DNA from: Corticium candelabrum | Lineage: Eukaryota; Porifera; Homoscleromorpha; Homosclerophorida; Plakinidae | Assembly: GCF_963422355.1 (NCBI RefSeq) | Contig: NC_085100.1 | Location: forward strand, 2,875,068 to 2,939,067 | DNA: 64,000 bases | Direction of reading: 5' to 3' | Shown: one piece after another, positions 31,865-50,500 of the stretch | Layout: every line of letters starts with the position of its first letter | Numbering within the stretch: position 1 is the stretch's first letter | The notes under the pieces: generated by a model | The model's input: the letters and a program-made list of their open reading frames with translations, nothing else | Told to the model about the DNA's origin: nothing | The model's database searches: none | Position numbers and translations under genes: made by a program

Positions 31865-33848
31865 TGTACAGGGACTATTCTGTTCACGGTGACTATCCTG
31901 TTCACGTGGACTATTCTGTTCATATTTGCTCCTATTCTGTTCACCGGGGACTATCTTGTTCACGCAATTTGAACCCACCCTAGCGGGGACTACCTTGTTC
32001 ACAGGCGACTATCCTGTTCACGACGACTATTCTGCATGTTCATACTAGCCATATGCATAGTGTTCATGGCGACTATCCTGTTCACAGGCGACTTATAATC
32101 CTGTTCACAGGTGACAATGTTGTTCACGTTCACCGGGGACTATCCTGTTCACGGCGACTATCAGCTACTATATATTCTGTTTACGGCGACTATAGATCTG
32201 CGTGTTCACTAGAGCTTCTGTTCACTAGCTAGACACTTTTGTTCATTGTCAACAGTCCCATCAATCCATACGCGCAACACTTACCGTACTAGCTCTTGCT
32301 CAATTTAGCTATCTAGCTACCTGCCTGTACGGTACGTGGCTGACAACACTACCATATCGTAGACTCTTCCAATGTGCTCAACTAAAGTGGTCCTCTCTGG
32401 TGTATACAGATCCTAGGAATGTGTGTATTACAACTAATAATTTTCTGATTGTCCATGTGTGATTACGTAATTCCTAGATAAGTATGATATCTATACTGTA
32501 CAGTGTCTGTGACAGAAGGTTGGCGAGTGGTTGCAAGAAGCTAGTAAATTTACAGCAACTATAATGCAATTAATGCATAGTAAGTTAATTGCGTCAGTAA
32601 CAGGGATCGATGGTTGTAAGCAAGCACCAGCAAGTCATCTAGGGTAGGGAAATTAATTGAAGATTGAGACTGTGATCTAGCATTACTATTTTCCTCATAT
32701 ACAATGAACAAAAACACATTTTATACTATCTATTTTGTGTGTGTCTGTGTGTGTCTCTGTGTAAATTTTAAATGTACAGTTCTGTATGTCCTTTATTAAC
32801 TGTGGATACTGTATGCCTTCAGCAGGCGTGAAAGAAATTCATACACATGAGTACCATACTATAATACATTTCTATATCACACAGAAATTGCCATGCATCG
32901 ATCGATCAATCTTAGACACAGATTCAAAAGAAGTCTAGTGTTTAGAGTGTGGGGGGAGGTTGCATAGGCTATTGTGTTAAAAATGATGTCATAACTGCCG
33001 CCAGGTCATTGCCTACAATTCCTGTTGGACGTCTCTAGATGGGAAGACTGACTCAAATATACTTTTATGTTTTAACTTAACAGATGTATCAAAGCAGATA
33101 ATGAGTAGTTATTTACAGCTACAATAGCATATAGTGCACAAGTTTTATTTGAAATAGTGCACCGTTAATTAATTGGTTTTGAGACTAGACAGATTTTTCG
33201 TTGAATTAGATAGGCTACAAATAAAGATTGGATAAACAAACAATACATGTTTTTGCAGAGTTACTGTTGATGTAATTCAAATAATTGTTGTGAACAGAAT
33301 ACGTGTAGTCGCCTGTGGACAGGATAGTCGCCATGAACACTATGCATATGGCTAGTGTGAACATGCAGAATAGTCGCGGAAACAGGATAGTCGCCTGTGA
33401 ACAGGATAGTCTCCGGTGAACAGGATAGTCCCCGCTATAGTGGGGACTATCCTATTCACCGGAGACTATTCTGTTCACGTGAACAGGACAGTCCCCGGTG
33501 AACAGGATTATAAGTCGCCTGTGAACAGAATAGTCACAATGAACACTGTATGCATATGGCTAGTGTGAACATGCAGAATAGTCGTCGTGAACAGGATAGT
33601 TAGTCGCCTGTGAACAAGATAGTCGCCTGTGAACAAGATAGTCCCCGGTGAACAGAATAGTCCACGCTATAGCGGGGACTATCCTGTTCACGTGAACAGG
33701 ATAGTCCCCGGTGAACAGGATAGTCCCCGCTAGGGTGGGTTCAAATTGCGTGAACAAGATAGTCCCTGGTGAACAGAATAGGAGCAAATATGAACAGAAT
33801 AGTCCACGTGAACAGGATAGTCCACGTGAACAGGATAGTCCCTGTACA
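31865..33848. mobile_element. 1,984-bp foldback element with satellite-like inverted arms
   Basis: The ends are TGTACAGGGACTAT...ATAGTCCCTGTACA, flanked on both sides by CATGC (31860-31864 and 33849-33853), a 5-bp target-site duplication. The left arm (about 31865-32230) and right arm (about 33290-33848) are inverted copies. Both are built from a unit of about 15-20 bp, GACTATCCTGTTCAC on the left and its complement on the right. Shared landmarks in inverted order include 'tttgctcctattctgttcac', 'caatttgaacccaccctagc' and 'actagccatatgcatagtgt'. The right arm holds further internal palindromes. The 1-kb middle has no open frame, so the element is non-autonomous. It ends 55 bp before the start codon of the first DRAM-like gene. 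Confidence 0.88.
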
Positions 33849-33903
33849 CATGCTCACAACTTTCAGAAGAGATCACGTGCCGTAGGGATTGCGTTGAGTC
33901 GCC

Positions 33904-35938
<2,035 letters not shown>

Positions 35939-36055
35939 TTAAGACCTGTAGAGTCTAGGACTATCTGGTCCGACGCGTCTAGCTATCTTTACCATGTTTT
36001 GATTGTTGAAATTAGAAATTATTATAGCAATCAAATTATTTTTGTCTACTATGGC

Positions 36056-36061
36056 AATAAA
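36056..36061 (+). promoter_or_regulatory. Candidate polyadenylation signal AATAAA
   Basis: AATAAA about 118 bp after the stop codon of DRAM-like copy 1, on the coding strand. Confidence 0.5.
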
Positions 36062-36093
36062 TATTGCAAACTGTTATCAGATCAACGTGTGCG

Positions 36094-36094
<1 letters not shown>

Positions 36095-36178
<84 letters not shown>
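36095..36178. repeat. (TG)n microsatellite between DRAM-like copies 1 and 2
   Basis: Dinucleotide run with one interrupting C; it abuts the SINE-like copy that follows. Confidence 0.97.
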
Positions 36179-36179
<1 letters not shown>

Positions 36180-36183
36180 CGGC

Positions 36184-36540
36184 GTCTGTAGAATGAAAAC
36201 ATCCGGGACCTTTGGGTCATGAGTTCAGTACGGGATGGGCACAGGCCAGGAGCATACATCTAGACATGTATATGCTCCTGCACAAGCGTAATTCCTCTAG
36301 GCAAGGAACTCACACGCAATTGCCTCTCTCGACTCAGGAGTATATATGAGTACAGTACCTGGTCATTGACTGGGGGGGGGACAAGACCGATGACTTGGCA
36401 GAACACTATTGCGCAGTCAAGGTCAACAAGCATGCTGCGCCAAAAAGTCAGTGCCCCTGGGATGCTCTGGTCAAGCATCAAGGGGTACATCAGTGCGGCC
36501 TGAAAACACTAAGTACGTAGGGGTGCTTCAGTACTGAAAG
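36184..36540 (+). mobile_element. SINE copy (plus orientation), 5' truncated
   Basis: Shares 'ACATCCGGGACCTTTGGGTC' with the minus copy near 27.5 kb. It shares 'GGCAAGGAACTCACACGCAA', 'TTGCCTCTCTCGACTCA' and 'GTACCTGGTC.TTGACTGGGG' with the copy at 38007. The tRNA-like head is missing and replaced by a TG run. Confidence 0.7.
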
Positions 36541-36573
36541 GCATATCCATTTGTCCAATAGTTGTGTGTGTGT

Positions 36574-36607
<34 letters not shown>

Positions 36608-36718
36608 CGTGTGAGTGAGAAAGGTGATGAGAAAGGGTGTTCAGTAGGTGAGCCTAATTTCTAAAGATAACAACAGTCGACTGGTTCTAGGAACCCATCA
36701 CGTGATTTCAAGGCCATC

Positions 36719-39077
<2,359 letters not shown>

Positions 39078-39681
39078 AAGCGTAAGTGTAACATTTTAGG
39101 ACAAGATCTATGTTGTGTACGAAGGAGTTAGTAGCACTATAAATTTTATTAATATGTGCTTCCAGTTGCAAGGGATATATAAAATTTACACCAAGGAGGA
39201 TTTACTTCCGTCGCATACAAATGCTATATCCGTTTGTATTCACCAATTTTAGGTCATCTACTGTGATAGTAGTGTATCAGTCTACGTCACAACTCTGTCT
39301 TGGTACTGAAAATTAGCTACAACTAGACAAATCCAATCTTTAATTAGTCTCGTGCACCACTGTATCTTTATATTATCTGCCTGCTACAACATCTACTACT
39401 CTAATACAGTGTCTACTTCATCTAATCAGACGGTTCCCGCTTGGTGTAGATAGATTCTAGGTCCCGGACGTTCACTTGACTGGGGTTAACATCCGGAAAT
39501 TGCTAACATATTTGAAATCTGAAAAGAATATGCAATGCAACATTAATTCCATTTTCAGTATGTTACATATACGGGTATGCATACAACACGTGTACTCCAG
39601 CACATCCTCAGTGCTAGCAAGCAACCAGATTCGAGCGCTCTCCCTGCGAATCTGGCTGGAAGTCGAGGCTAGATTTCTGGC
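39078..39681. other. Spacer between DRAM-like copies 2 and 3
   Basis: 604 bases with no recognised coding exon, RNA or repeat; presumably the 3' UTR of copy 2 and promoter of copy 3. Confidence 0.5.
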
Positions 39682-41756
39682 ATGGTTATCTACGGTAGTG
39701 CTAAGGTCGAATGGATCACCTACTCCACCGTTTTCCTAATGGTGAACACCTGCATCGTTTGCTACATCGTTGCTGTTGGTCTCGGTCACGTGCCAGCTTG
39801 GCTGCCAATGATCAGTGACTGCGCTGTCCAGTCGCCAGAGAAGTACATGTTCCGGGTTGGTGTCATCTCAGGCGCTACATGTTTGTTAGCGAACATGGTC
39901 ATGGTCTACAATGCCTTCCCCGACTTCTACTTCAGAAAGTGTACTCTCGCGCTGGCCGTGTTAGCTGCTGTCGGAATGAGCATCTGTGGAGCTGTGGACG
40001 AGAAAGAAAACCCCGCCGTGCATGATGGTAAGCGTAACTGAATCGATAAAGGTCTAAATTTTAGTTTCAGGCATGTGTACATGTTGAAATTTGTGACGGA
40101 AGAGTGGAAGTAGACAGTAACAAAATTGTGGCCCAGCATACAGTACCCAGATTAACAATTTAGTGGATGTGGCCTTTGAAACAATTGACAATTTTGTACA
40201 AGTCATATCTAACCCTCTGGCCAGAGGCCCATATGATGGAACTAGTGAAATTTTAGTTTTTCACTAAGTGATGTCAAACAGAAATTCATGCCAATTGAAA
40301 AGTTTTTATCTGCCAAAAACAGGAGAACTACTATAATATATGTAGTTATTTGCATGATACAGTGAGCCAGACCTCGTTATTCTAACACCCGATAATCCAA
40401 CACGCTCACTTTGAGTTTCTGACGAAGGTACATGTGAAACCAATCTACACAGGTCACTGTGTATTTGTTACCGATAATCGACAGTCGCATTAGTCAGACA
40501 GAAACCAGTGGGATAAATGTGGTCAAAATAACAAAGTCTGACTGTATTGAAAATATGGACTTTAATTGCCTTATTTTATCTCTTACTGAACTGTTTTGTC
40601 TGATTCTTTTCTGTAATTCATTGTGAGGCAAAGTAGTTGTTAGTATTTTATTGTTACCTGCTGTGTGGTCGGTTCTGCTGCATTACAACCGAAAGCACTA
40701 TTCCATAGTTCTACTCTGCTGCTAATTCTATCCAAATACGTACACAGAAAGGAGCAGCAGCCCTCTCGGTTCAGTTTTTGTTCCATTAGCCATCGCCAAG
40801 TAAAACAAAAAATCTACTTGCCAGCAAAGTTTATCAGCTAGCCCTGTCCCATCTCTAGCTGTGAGACACGATTCTAGTAATCAATGAAAAACACGACATA
40901 CCGGCTCTCAGTTCCTGGAATACATTAGCAACAAGAAATACGAAATCGATGCATTAACCTTTAGGTATTTGTTGTCCGTTGTTTTAATTGTTTGCTGTGT
41001 GCCTGCCGGTTTATCTGCATACCCGAGACTGTGTCTCTGTGCCTATCAAAATACCTACTTTCGTACACGTACATGCTCCTCAATAGTCTGTCCACGTGTC
41101 TACCCTATCATGCAACCTGTACATCGATAATTATCACTCTTTCAGTACTAATGCGGTTGTGTTGTATCTGTTCCAGTTGGTGCATTGTTATTTTTCGCTT
41201 GTTACGATCTCGTGGTGATCATTCTGTCACTTGATGCTTCATGGAGCGAAAAGATCTCACCGTCATCCATTAGGGTCAAACTCGCTTTCGCCATTTTGGC
41301 AATCGTCGTCCCAGTTATTGCTATAATCTTGAGTAAAACCAAGCAGTGCCACACAAATTTGTATTATACCTAATTAATTCCTATCTTTTTTCAATCCAGG
41401 TTATTACCCCAAACATCGTAGCTACCTGGCACTATGTGAATGGTCAGTCTTCATCAGTCAAACCTCTAGAATTTTTTACCATAAACTTTTCTCTGACAGG
41501 TTTGGTGCTTTCGGTTTCGCCTTTTTTACTCTGACGTTTGCGCAGGATTTCGACACGGTAGACCTGGTGGAAGAAAAATGTCCAGGTATGTCGAATTCAA
41601 ATACACAGGTCGTGTACATCACACAATCAAGCGATTAAATTTGTTTGCCCCATAAATCTAGATTTTGAACGAGTCCTCTCTAAGCCAAACTCGTCTCAAT
41701 GTGTGTATACACAGTCAACAAGTCAACAACATAGCACTTCAGACAGTACTTTTTAA
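39682..41756 (+). CDS. DRAM/TMEM150-family membrane protein, copy 3
   Basis: Exons 39682-40027, 41177-41332, 41400-41442, 41500-41585 and 41662-41756 give 241 aa. Exons 1 and 2 match the other copies in length (346 and 156 bp); exon 3 is one codon shorter and exon 4 one codon longer. Motifs: 'GLGHVPAWLPMISDC', 'SPEKYMFR', 'VDEKENPAVHD', 'LALCEWFGAFGFAF', 'LTFAQDF'. This is the most diverged of the three copies and, around VHD-GALL and TFxQDF, the closest to DRAM proteins. The tail is Ser/Thr/Gln-rich and ends 'STF', which fits a class I PDZ ligand (weak). Intron 1 contains a 189-bp transposon-like element. Confidence 0.85.
40358..40546 (+). mobile_element. 189-bp inverted-repeat element (mariner/pogo-type MITE), copy A
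   Basis: Starts TACAGTGAGCCAGACCTCGTTATT and ends AATAACAAAGTCTGACTGTA; the ends are imperfect inverted repeats bounded by TA. Its reverse complement matches the element at 55440-55627, including the internal 'GTACCTTCGTCAGAAA', 'GGTAACAAA' and 'TTGGATTATCGGGTG'. It lies in intron 1 of DRAM-like copy 3. Confidence 0.8.
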
Positions 41757-42893
41757 TTAATCTAGTGGTTGGTATAACCGTACATGTTTTCCACTATCTC
41801 GTATTTATTAAATGCAGCATTTCTTTGAAAGATGCAATCGAATGTACATACTATTGTCAGATGGTAGGTATCAATACAACGCAAGTGGTATTGATGCATT
41901 TGAAAATTAATTAATAATTTAAAGAATAAATAAAAACTGAAATTGATAATTTAAAAATAAATTAAAAATTAAAATTAATTTTAAAACTAAATGAAAACTA
42001 AGTTTAAATTAATAATTTAAAAAAATTAATGGTAAATGAAAAATTAAAACTAATAACTTAAAAATAGTTGACAATTAAAATCAAAATCAATAATTTAAAT
42101 AAATTAAAAATTATAATTAGTAATTAAAAATAAATGGTAAATGAAAAACTAAAATTAATAATTTTAAAAAATAGTTAAAAAATTTAAAATAAATAATTTA
42201 AATTTAAAAATAAATTAAAATTAATAATTTAAAAAATAGCTAAAAATTGAATCAAAATCAATAATTTAAAGAATAAAAAATAAATTAAACATGAAAATTA
42301 ATATTTAAAATTTAAATGGTAAATAAATTAAGATTAATAATTTAAAAAATAAATAAAAACTAAAACTAAAGTTAATAATTTAAAAAAGTAAACATTTAAT
42401 TAAAATTAAATTAATAATTTAAAATAAATTAAAAGTTAAAATTTAGAAGAAAAAAACAAAAAAGTAGCAATTGTTTGTATATGGTTAACCACAAAGCTCC
42501 ATCACTTCTAATCTATGTTGCTTCCAGTGACCTGTCAACTAAAATTTTAGCTGTACTGACTAAATGGGTTTATCAAAACAATCTGAAGCAACCAATTGAC
42601 TTTTGACCTCTAATATGTGTAGATATTATTATTGACAATAATATACATTACACGATTACATGTCTATACTAAATATGTGGTTTACGTGTACAAGTCCATA
42701 TACGAGAGACTCCTACTCTGTGCCGAGTTGACTTCATAATTCTAAATTTAATTGATTTCAATACCTTGGATGGAATTAACATCATACCATGTTCCATACC
42801 AATTGGCCACTCTGCTGGAGATCGAATTCAATTCGAGTCAGTGATGTGATTGCTTGCTGCATTGCATCAATAATCTAATAAATTTATCAATAA
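41757..42893. other. Spacer between convergent genes, mostly AT-rich repeat
   Basis: Lies between the stop of DRAM-like copy 3 and the stop of the minus-strand gene. Dominated by the AT-rich array at about 41908-42460; the remainder shows nothing recognisable. Confidence 0.6.
41908..42460. repeat. AT-rich degenerate tandem repeat
   Basis: Irregular repeats of a unit like AATTAATAATTTAAAAAATAAA for about 550 bp, nearly free of G and C. Unit length varies from about 20 to 45 bp. Between two convergent 3' ends, so it may be a terminator or matrix-attachment region, but simple repeat drift is enough to explain it. Confidence 0.85.
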
Positions 42894-44452
<1,559 letters not shown>

Positions 44453-46026
44453 TCAAGCAAAACGCGTCCGTAGACATTCTAACGAAATTAGAGCTAGACT
44501 ACGAACGTCGCACCCACCAAGATAAAGCCGCGGCATCAACAAAGCCTAGAAGAAGTGTATTTTGACGTGACAATACCGGCTCGGTCGCTACAAGATTCAT
44601 CCTTCTGTACTGAGTCAGTAGGCGTGTACATGTACTACATACACGGTACCCGTATGTAAACGGTACCGTGAACCTGATGCCAAGATTGCTGGTACACGCG
44701 TGCTGCCTAAAATTCGTCGGATTAGTCAAATGACCGCACGGAATCATGGAAACAAGATTTTCTGTTTACACCAAATGTGCACAGGCCTCCATCTAGATCT
44801 GCATGAGGTGTGATTGTTGAAGAAGTAAGATACACACAAGTGGATGTAAATAATGCATTTAGTTACATGACAATTAATTAATCATTTATAAGTTTGTGTT
44901 GGCTAGTTCTCGTTTCTCGTCAAGCGGACTGTCCATCAATCTGTCTACCATACAGTACCAGTAGTCTAATTCTCTGTCTCTAGATGGCTGCATGGGTGCA
45001 CCTGGGCACTATACACTACAGAGACACTATATACTACAGAGACACACAGATGAGCGAACTAGGCGATGAGGATTCCAACAGTGCCTACAGTTTTTTTAGC
45101 ACGGCAACATTACAATGAACGTGTTTGAAAAAGAGCAAGAATGCTCAGGCGAACAAACAAACAAACAAACAAACGTGCATGACAGATATATCCATCTGTG
45201 CATGTCGACTTGGGTCTCTCTGTGTCCAACAGACAAGACCAATGCAATGGTACCTGCCATGCAGTCAAGGCTGGAGTATCAATATTGTCAAGACCAATGA
45301 AATGGTACACCTGCCGTGCATAAAGTTGACAAGTCAAGGTTGGAGCATCAACATCATCAGTTGCTACTCACAGCGTTCAATTGATCAAGAGACAAAGAAT
45401 GACCCCGATTACCAACCGAGTGGATGTCTAGTATCACTTCTAATTTCTATTGTTCAGTGCATGCTAATTAGTGAGTTGATTCAAAAAAATCGACGCCACT
45501 AACTTAATTATGAGCATGCAATTGCGATGAGATATGACTAGCACTACCACATCAGAGTTGCAATCGATTGCTCACTTACTACGTGTGTAGACTAGAATTG
45601 AAGCAGCTAGACATGCATGCAGCATTCTGAACTCGACCGTACCCAGTAGCAAAGACTGAGTCCCATGCAGTTAACTGTTCCCTATCAACTGCGTGTCCCA
45701 CTGCATGCTCCAAAAATGTCATTACGACTAAGGCACTCACATTCCAACTCAGCCGAAACTGACACTAGAGCTACCAGCTACCTCATTAATCAATATCAAG
45801 CAACGCAATCACTACCAGTTTAGATATCTTCAGTCTCCATACCAATATAAACTAGATAACGACGGCAAGCAGTCTCCACACTAATATCAATAAATACCTA
45901 AAAGTTCACTCTACAAACTCAAATCTATTGAGAAAAACACGTTATTGCAGTTTCTTGAGCGTAAAAGGCGTTATTCCTAGGCCCTTTTTCGAAAAGAACA
46001 AACAGACAGCAAGACAAGATCAACAG
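44453..46026. other. Intergenic spacer
   Basis: Upstream of the unidentified gene and downstream of the cystine-knot gene, both on the minus strand. A short CAAA run occurs near 45152-45173. The block 'ACCAATG.AATGGTAC(A)CCTGCC' is repeated near 45237 and 45292. Nothing else recognised. Confidence 0.5.
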
Positions 46027-46545
46027 CTACAGTACACAACTACATCGTTGGACTACAGTGTCTGCAAGATGTTGGACGGCATGAACACCACACTGGCTCT
46101 CGCGCGCGTAATACGGCAGTGAAGACAAAACGTCCGGAACACAGAATCCCTGTCCCCTTTTCTCCTCTCGTATTACCGCACGAGTACGAAATAAGTTGTT
46201 ATACGGCGGCAGCTGTCGATCTTTCCCGATCACTTCCGGTCTGCATTCTCCAACGCAAACTCCGATGTCGACCAGACCCGGCGGAGAAATCACCTCCACG
46301 CCAAGCAGATCGGTCAGATTAACGTAGAATGCCTCCCTCTTGCAAATACGCGCGATGGACACCCTCGGCAGGCAACCGCTCTCGTCCATAGTTGCGGAAC
46401 CCTCCGCATCCAAATCGACCGCCTCTTGTGCATTACTCGCCCGTTTGCCGTCGAGTTTCTTACGACGGTGATGAGACTTACTCTCACAAAGAGAATAGAG
46501 GAGAATCCCGAGTAGAACGGTCAGGAGCAGGGCCTTCAAGTACAT
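46027..46545 (-). CDS. Small secreted cystine-knot ligand, TGF-beta-like
   Basis: Single open exon of 172 codons from MYLKALLLTVLLGILLYSLC, a clear signal peptide; an in-frame ATG at 46692 would add 49 residues and make this an internal anchor, which is less likely. A short basic segment (HHRRKKLDGKR, possible dibasic cleavage) precedes the Cys domain. That domain has the TGF-beta spacing: first Cys in 'ICKREAFYVNLTDLLG', 28 residues to 'CVGEC' (CxGxC), one later 'GFCVPD', and a terminal 'RCSCVL' (CxC plus two residues). The usual CC pair is a single Cys, and an extra Cys occurs in 'ESQCGV'. A normal TGF-beta propeptide of more than 200 residues is missing. Other cystine-knot families (Spaetzle/trunk-like) are alternatives. 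Confidence 0.7.
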   Translation of the reverse strand: MYLKALLLTVLLGILLYSLCESKSHHRRKKLDGKRASNAQEAVDLDAEGSATMDESGCLPRVSIARICKREAFYVNLTDLLGVEVISPPGLVDIGVCVGECRPEVIGKDRQLPPYNNLFRTRAVIREEKRGQGFCVPDVLSSLPYYARESQCGVHAVQHLADTVVQRCSCVL

Positions 46546-47549
46546 GCTGATTTCACGTGCTGAGTTGCTGATGCCTGCACCATGTGAAAGTGCACCGGTG
46601 GTGCTATTGCCGTCTGTCTTATGCTTTCGTAGCCAGCCTTTCCTGCGTTTGACGCAAGGTGTGGTCGGAACCATAACCATGCACAATACCAACAGCCGTC
46701 TGGTTGAGACTACAAGACCGTCGTTTTGTTGTTTCTTGAAAGAGTCTTCCTGAAGGGATATCGATTTGTTAGTCTGGTGAGCATAAACTAAATCTCAGAA
46801 TCTCAAACGGATGTTTCACTTCCAGACTCTTAGTTGCAGCTCAAGGCCTGCAGACGGCAGTTACTCTGGGTCAATAGTGGAGGTGGAGACCTAATGGCAG
46901 GAGCAAGAGCTTGACTCTAATGATGTCCACTAATGTGGGCAGTCAATTCATTAGTATCCATGTCACACGTGCTGTTTACTTACTTACGCCTGTTCTTAAA
47001 CATCTAATGGCTCTTTAATAGACATAGTAAGTCAAGATAAATGCAAATAGGAAAAGGTTAGTGTCTATACAAATCTGTTTGCAAATGTTGATGTTTGATA
47101 GGAGCCTAACAGACATTGACCCAAAGTGTATCATATTGTGGCAGTATTGTAAAGCATAGCTCATCTTACAGTATATCCCCATCTGATCCACCTCTTGGGG
47201 AAACATGCACACTCGCGTGTACAATATTTGACTAAGCCCAACGAGAATGACAACCTCGATGGCAATGGATACTGAAATGTTGCATTTATACGTCTGTATT
47301 AAAACATAACATGATCAGAGGCGGTGTTAGTAACAGCAAATATAAACATAATCTGTAACAGATCTTCATTGGTGAATGTTTGTACTATTGCTGGGAAAGT
47401 ATGGCATACCTACGTTTTCACTGGGATCTACAAGTACTATACTTACAACAAATATCTAAAAGTATTGTCAGTCTAGTTACAATAAATAAATAGAAATAAT
47501 TCAGTCAATTAGAATTGACGTGAATCTTGAATACCGTACTCACACTAGA
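46546..47549. other. Spacer between DPH1 and the cystine-knot gene
   Basis: About 1 kb holding the promoter of the cystine-knot gene and the 3' flank of DPH1. The first 147 bases are open in frame with the ligand gene. Nothing else recognised. Confidence 0.5.
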
Positions 47550-50500
47550 TCAATTGTTGGGCTTTTCAGTCCTTTTAGATTTCCGAGGAGGCTACACACA
47601 ATGCAGGTACTAAGCAGGGCAAATCGTTTTACAGTTTTGGAGACACACCTTATGAGTTGGATGGTTAGGAGTCCAAGGGCCAAGACTTGAACTGGAATAG
47701 AAATCCATAGGATAGATATCTTGCCATTGCACATGCCCAATTGCAACCATAGCCTAATGATAAAGTACACACTATTGGCACACACAAGTCTAATACAAAT
47801 AATCAGTCAATCAACACAAATTACATAATATATTTCACATAATCGTTACACATTGTATACCATACCACTACACACTGTTTACGACCTAATACAAAAATTA
47901 TCAAAATGGCTCAATCACAAACATGTCAGGAGTTTGTGCTGTTATCTGGTTCATTATTAACGAATACAACACCTGCATGCACCATATCAATTGAAACAAG
48001 GAGTGTAAAAATGGAGATCAAATAGTTGACACAATTGGTCACTTGTAGTTGTCCTATGCCTCTTTTTGCAAAGGCCACTTGTTCTGCTACTTCCAACAGA
48101 GTATACAGCAGCATCGTTCTGCTTCTCAATAAACATACTACATACACTTACTGTACACGCAAACCTACTAAACATTTCAATATCTTCACATGCTGTTTAG
48201 TGTCAATCTGTTTGATGATGTTTCTTTGTCAATTATGTGGCACATGGTCACATTAGAACACATTCACAAGCACAAAGCGTTTCACTAACGACAAAACGGC
48301 AAGAATGGGAATGTACAGCAAAAAAAGTTTGCTGTACAACTATAATCCATTAAGATATTTAATGTTTTTGGGTGTGTGGCATTATACCCCTGTTGAAACA
48401 AATACACTTTATGATATTAACGCTGCGTTTACACGTTAAATTGCATCTATCTATGTCTTGAAGCAAAGGTTTATATAATACTGCAACATTAGGTGTAATT
48501 GACTTATAAACAAACCTTTCTTTAATAAAGATTGCAACAAATGTTCATTATAGAAAGTAATGGTCAATAAAAATCCAACAGCAAGTTGTGCCAAAACTGT
48601 GTTAATAATAAGTACTGACTACAGCCTGTCATGCATAGCACAGCCAACCTACCTCGTATGGTGTCAAAAGTGGTTTATCAAATTCTTGGCCCCAGTCAAT
48701 TGAGAGCCTAGGACACGCAATCTGGACCCACCTATAATATAAGACATATAATTAATTAAACAGATAGACTTGCCTACATAACAAGTTCCATTCAAATATT
48801 CTCGTTTTAAAACAATGAAAAATGATAGAAATGTGTAAATTATTGAAAATAATTTTCACAAACATGAAATAAGATCTTAGTGCAAGTATGCGTAGTTACT
48901 ATTACTGCTAATGTAGTATTGAACTAATTTATTCTCGTGAGAGTCTTTCTATTAATGATCTCCAGTGACTTCCGTATCTAAATATTGAAAGATCACCATT
49001 GCATCTCAGGCAATTTAGACTACAAAAAGACTTCGTTTACGTTAGCATTGGCCACTGCACTCTAGAAATACATACATACATATGTATTGCACACACATTT
49101 GGAGACATCATTGGTGAGAAGGAACTTGGTTCAAAGATGGATATATTGATTACGACCGAATACGATCAATCGAGGAACATGCATCAAGTAAGACTTCTGT
49201 TCGTATAGGATCGATGGTTCTGTCAACTCTAGTTCATTGCTACAAGATACACTATTCATAATGCTTGTAATGAGCCATGTGAGTCGCACTGTAGTAGATT
49301 GTGAAACAAAGAATCAACAAGAAGATAAAAAAACAGCTTTCGACTCAAACAAGAAAAGATGAGAAATGAAGGAACAGTTCATTCTAGCCATGAAACATCA
49401 GTTTAGGCAAGCATTAGTGTGCATCATTTTCCAACTCCTGCAGCTTAGATAATGAAAGAGTCTTCCAAATAAAGTGCAGTCTAACTGAACATCTATTCTA
49501 CACATTTTTCTTTCCCACAATTTCAACAAAGTACTGAAGATATATTTGGCAAATACGAGAATGCTTACGCATCAATATCCGGAAAAAGCTTCAGCTTTTC
49601 AGGAAATATTTCTGACATCAAGACAGTGATGCACTCTAATCCAGCAAGCTTTATCTTTTCCTCCAAATCCTACATACACAAAACAAGATTACCTGCAATG
49701 TTGTTTACAGTAAAACACTTGTCTGTACAGATGTATTTGGCATGCACAAGCCTATAGTCCTCTCTGTATTCAAGTCTAGCTACAGCTGCTAGTCAACATA
49801 ACTGGCTGTTCAGACATGTATGTCTGCCTGTATGTCAAATCATCGTTGTGGCAACACAAGAAGAAGCAGTACAATTGAAAAAGCATTCAAAATTGGAGAA
49901 CAAAAACCAAGAAAATTCTGGATGTACACAAAGGAAGACACATTGCACCGAAGTTCAAAAGTAGAATTCACAAGTAGAATTCATAACTGACTGGCTCAAA
50001 ATACTTTCTGTAATCCTTCAAACATTAAAAAAGTTCCTCTAAAATTGTTTTAAAAAGTTAACACATTGTCTGTCTCTCAGTGTCTGTCTGTCTGTCTGTC
50101 TGTCATTTGTTTGTCTGCTTCAATAGATGTCATTCAACTACTCACCTGCAATACTTTGGGATTACCCTGTCGACCTAAAGTCCCTAAAATCAAGCCAAAT
50201 CTCTTGGCTTTAGATGCTCTTTCAATCATTGCTTGTCTCACTCCAATCATTGTTTCATGATCGTAATACTCCCGGCTAAATATTTTGCTGTATGGGTCGT
50301 ACTTAAAAGCAGGAACTGATGGGTTAGAGATCATGATAGATTCCAAGTGAAAGCGCCCATCAGCTAGATAACTGTACACCCAATAACATTAAATAATAAA
50401 AAATAGCATGGACTAGTCATAAACATTGCTGTTGCTCTTACACCAAAGCATCTATATCTTTAGGAAGTCTGGGTGAAGTGCAGCCAAGCAGTTCTCCTGG

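Noticed and set aside
31865-33848. CRISPR-like array from the regularly spaced GAACAGGATAGTC repeats
   Set aside because: Spacing is irregular, the intervening sequence is itself repeated, arms are inverted, and the host is a eukaryote; a foldback transposon with a target duplication explains it.
46119-46753. Plus-strand frames opposite the cystine-knot gene
   Set aside because: No domain or splice logic; the minus frame has a signal peptide and ordered cysteines.
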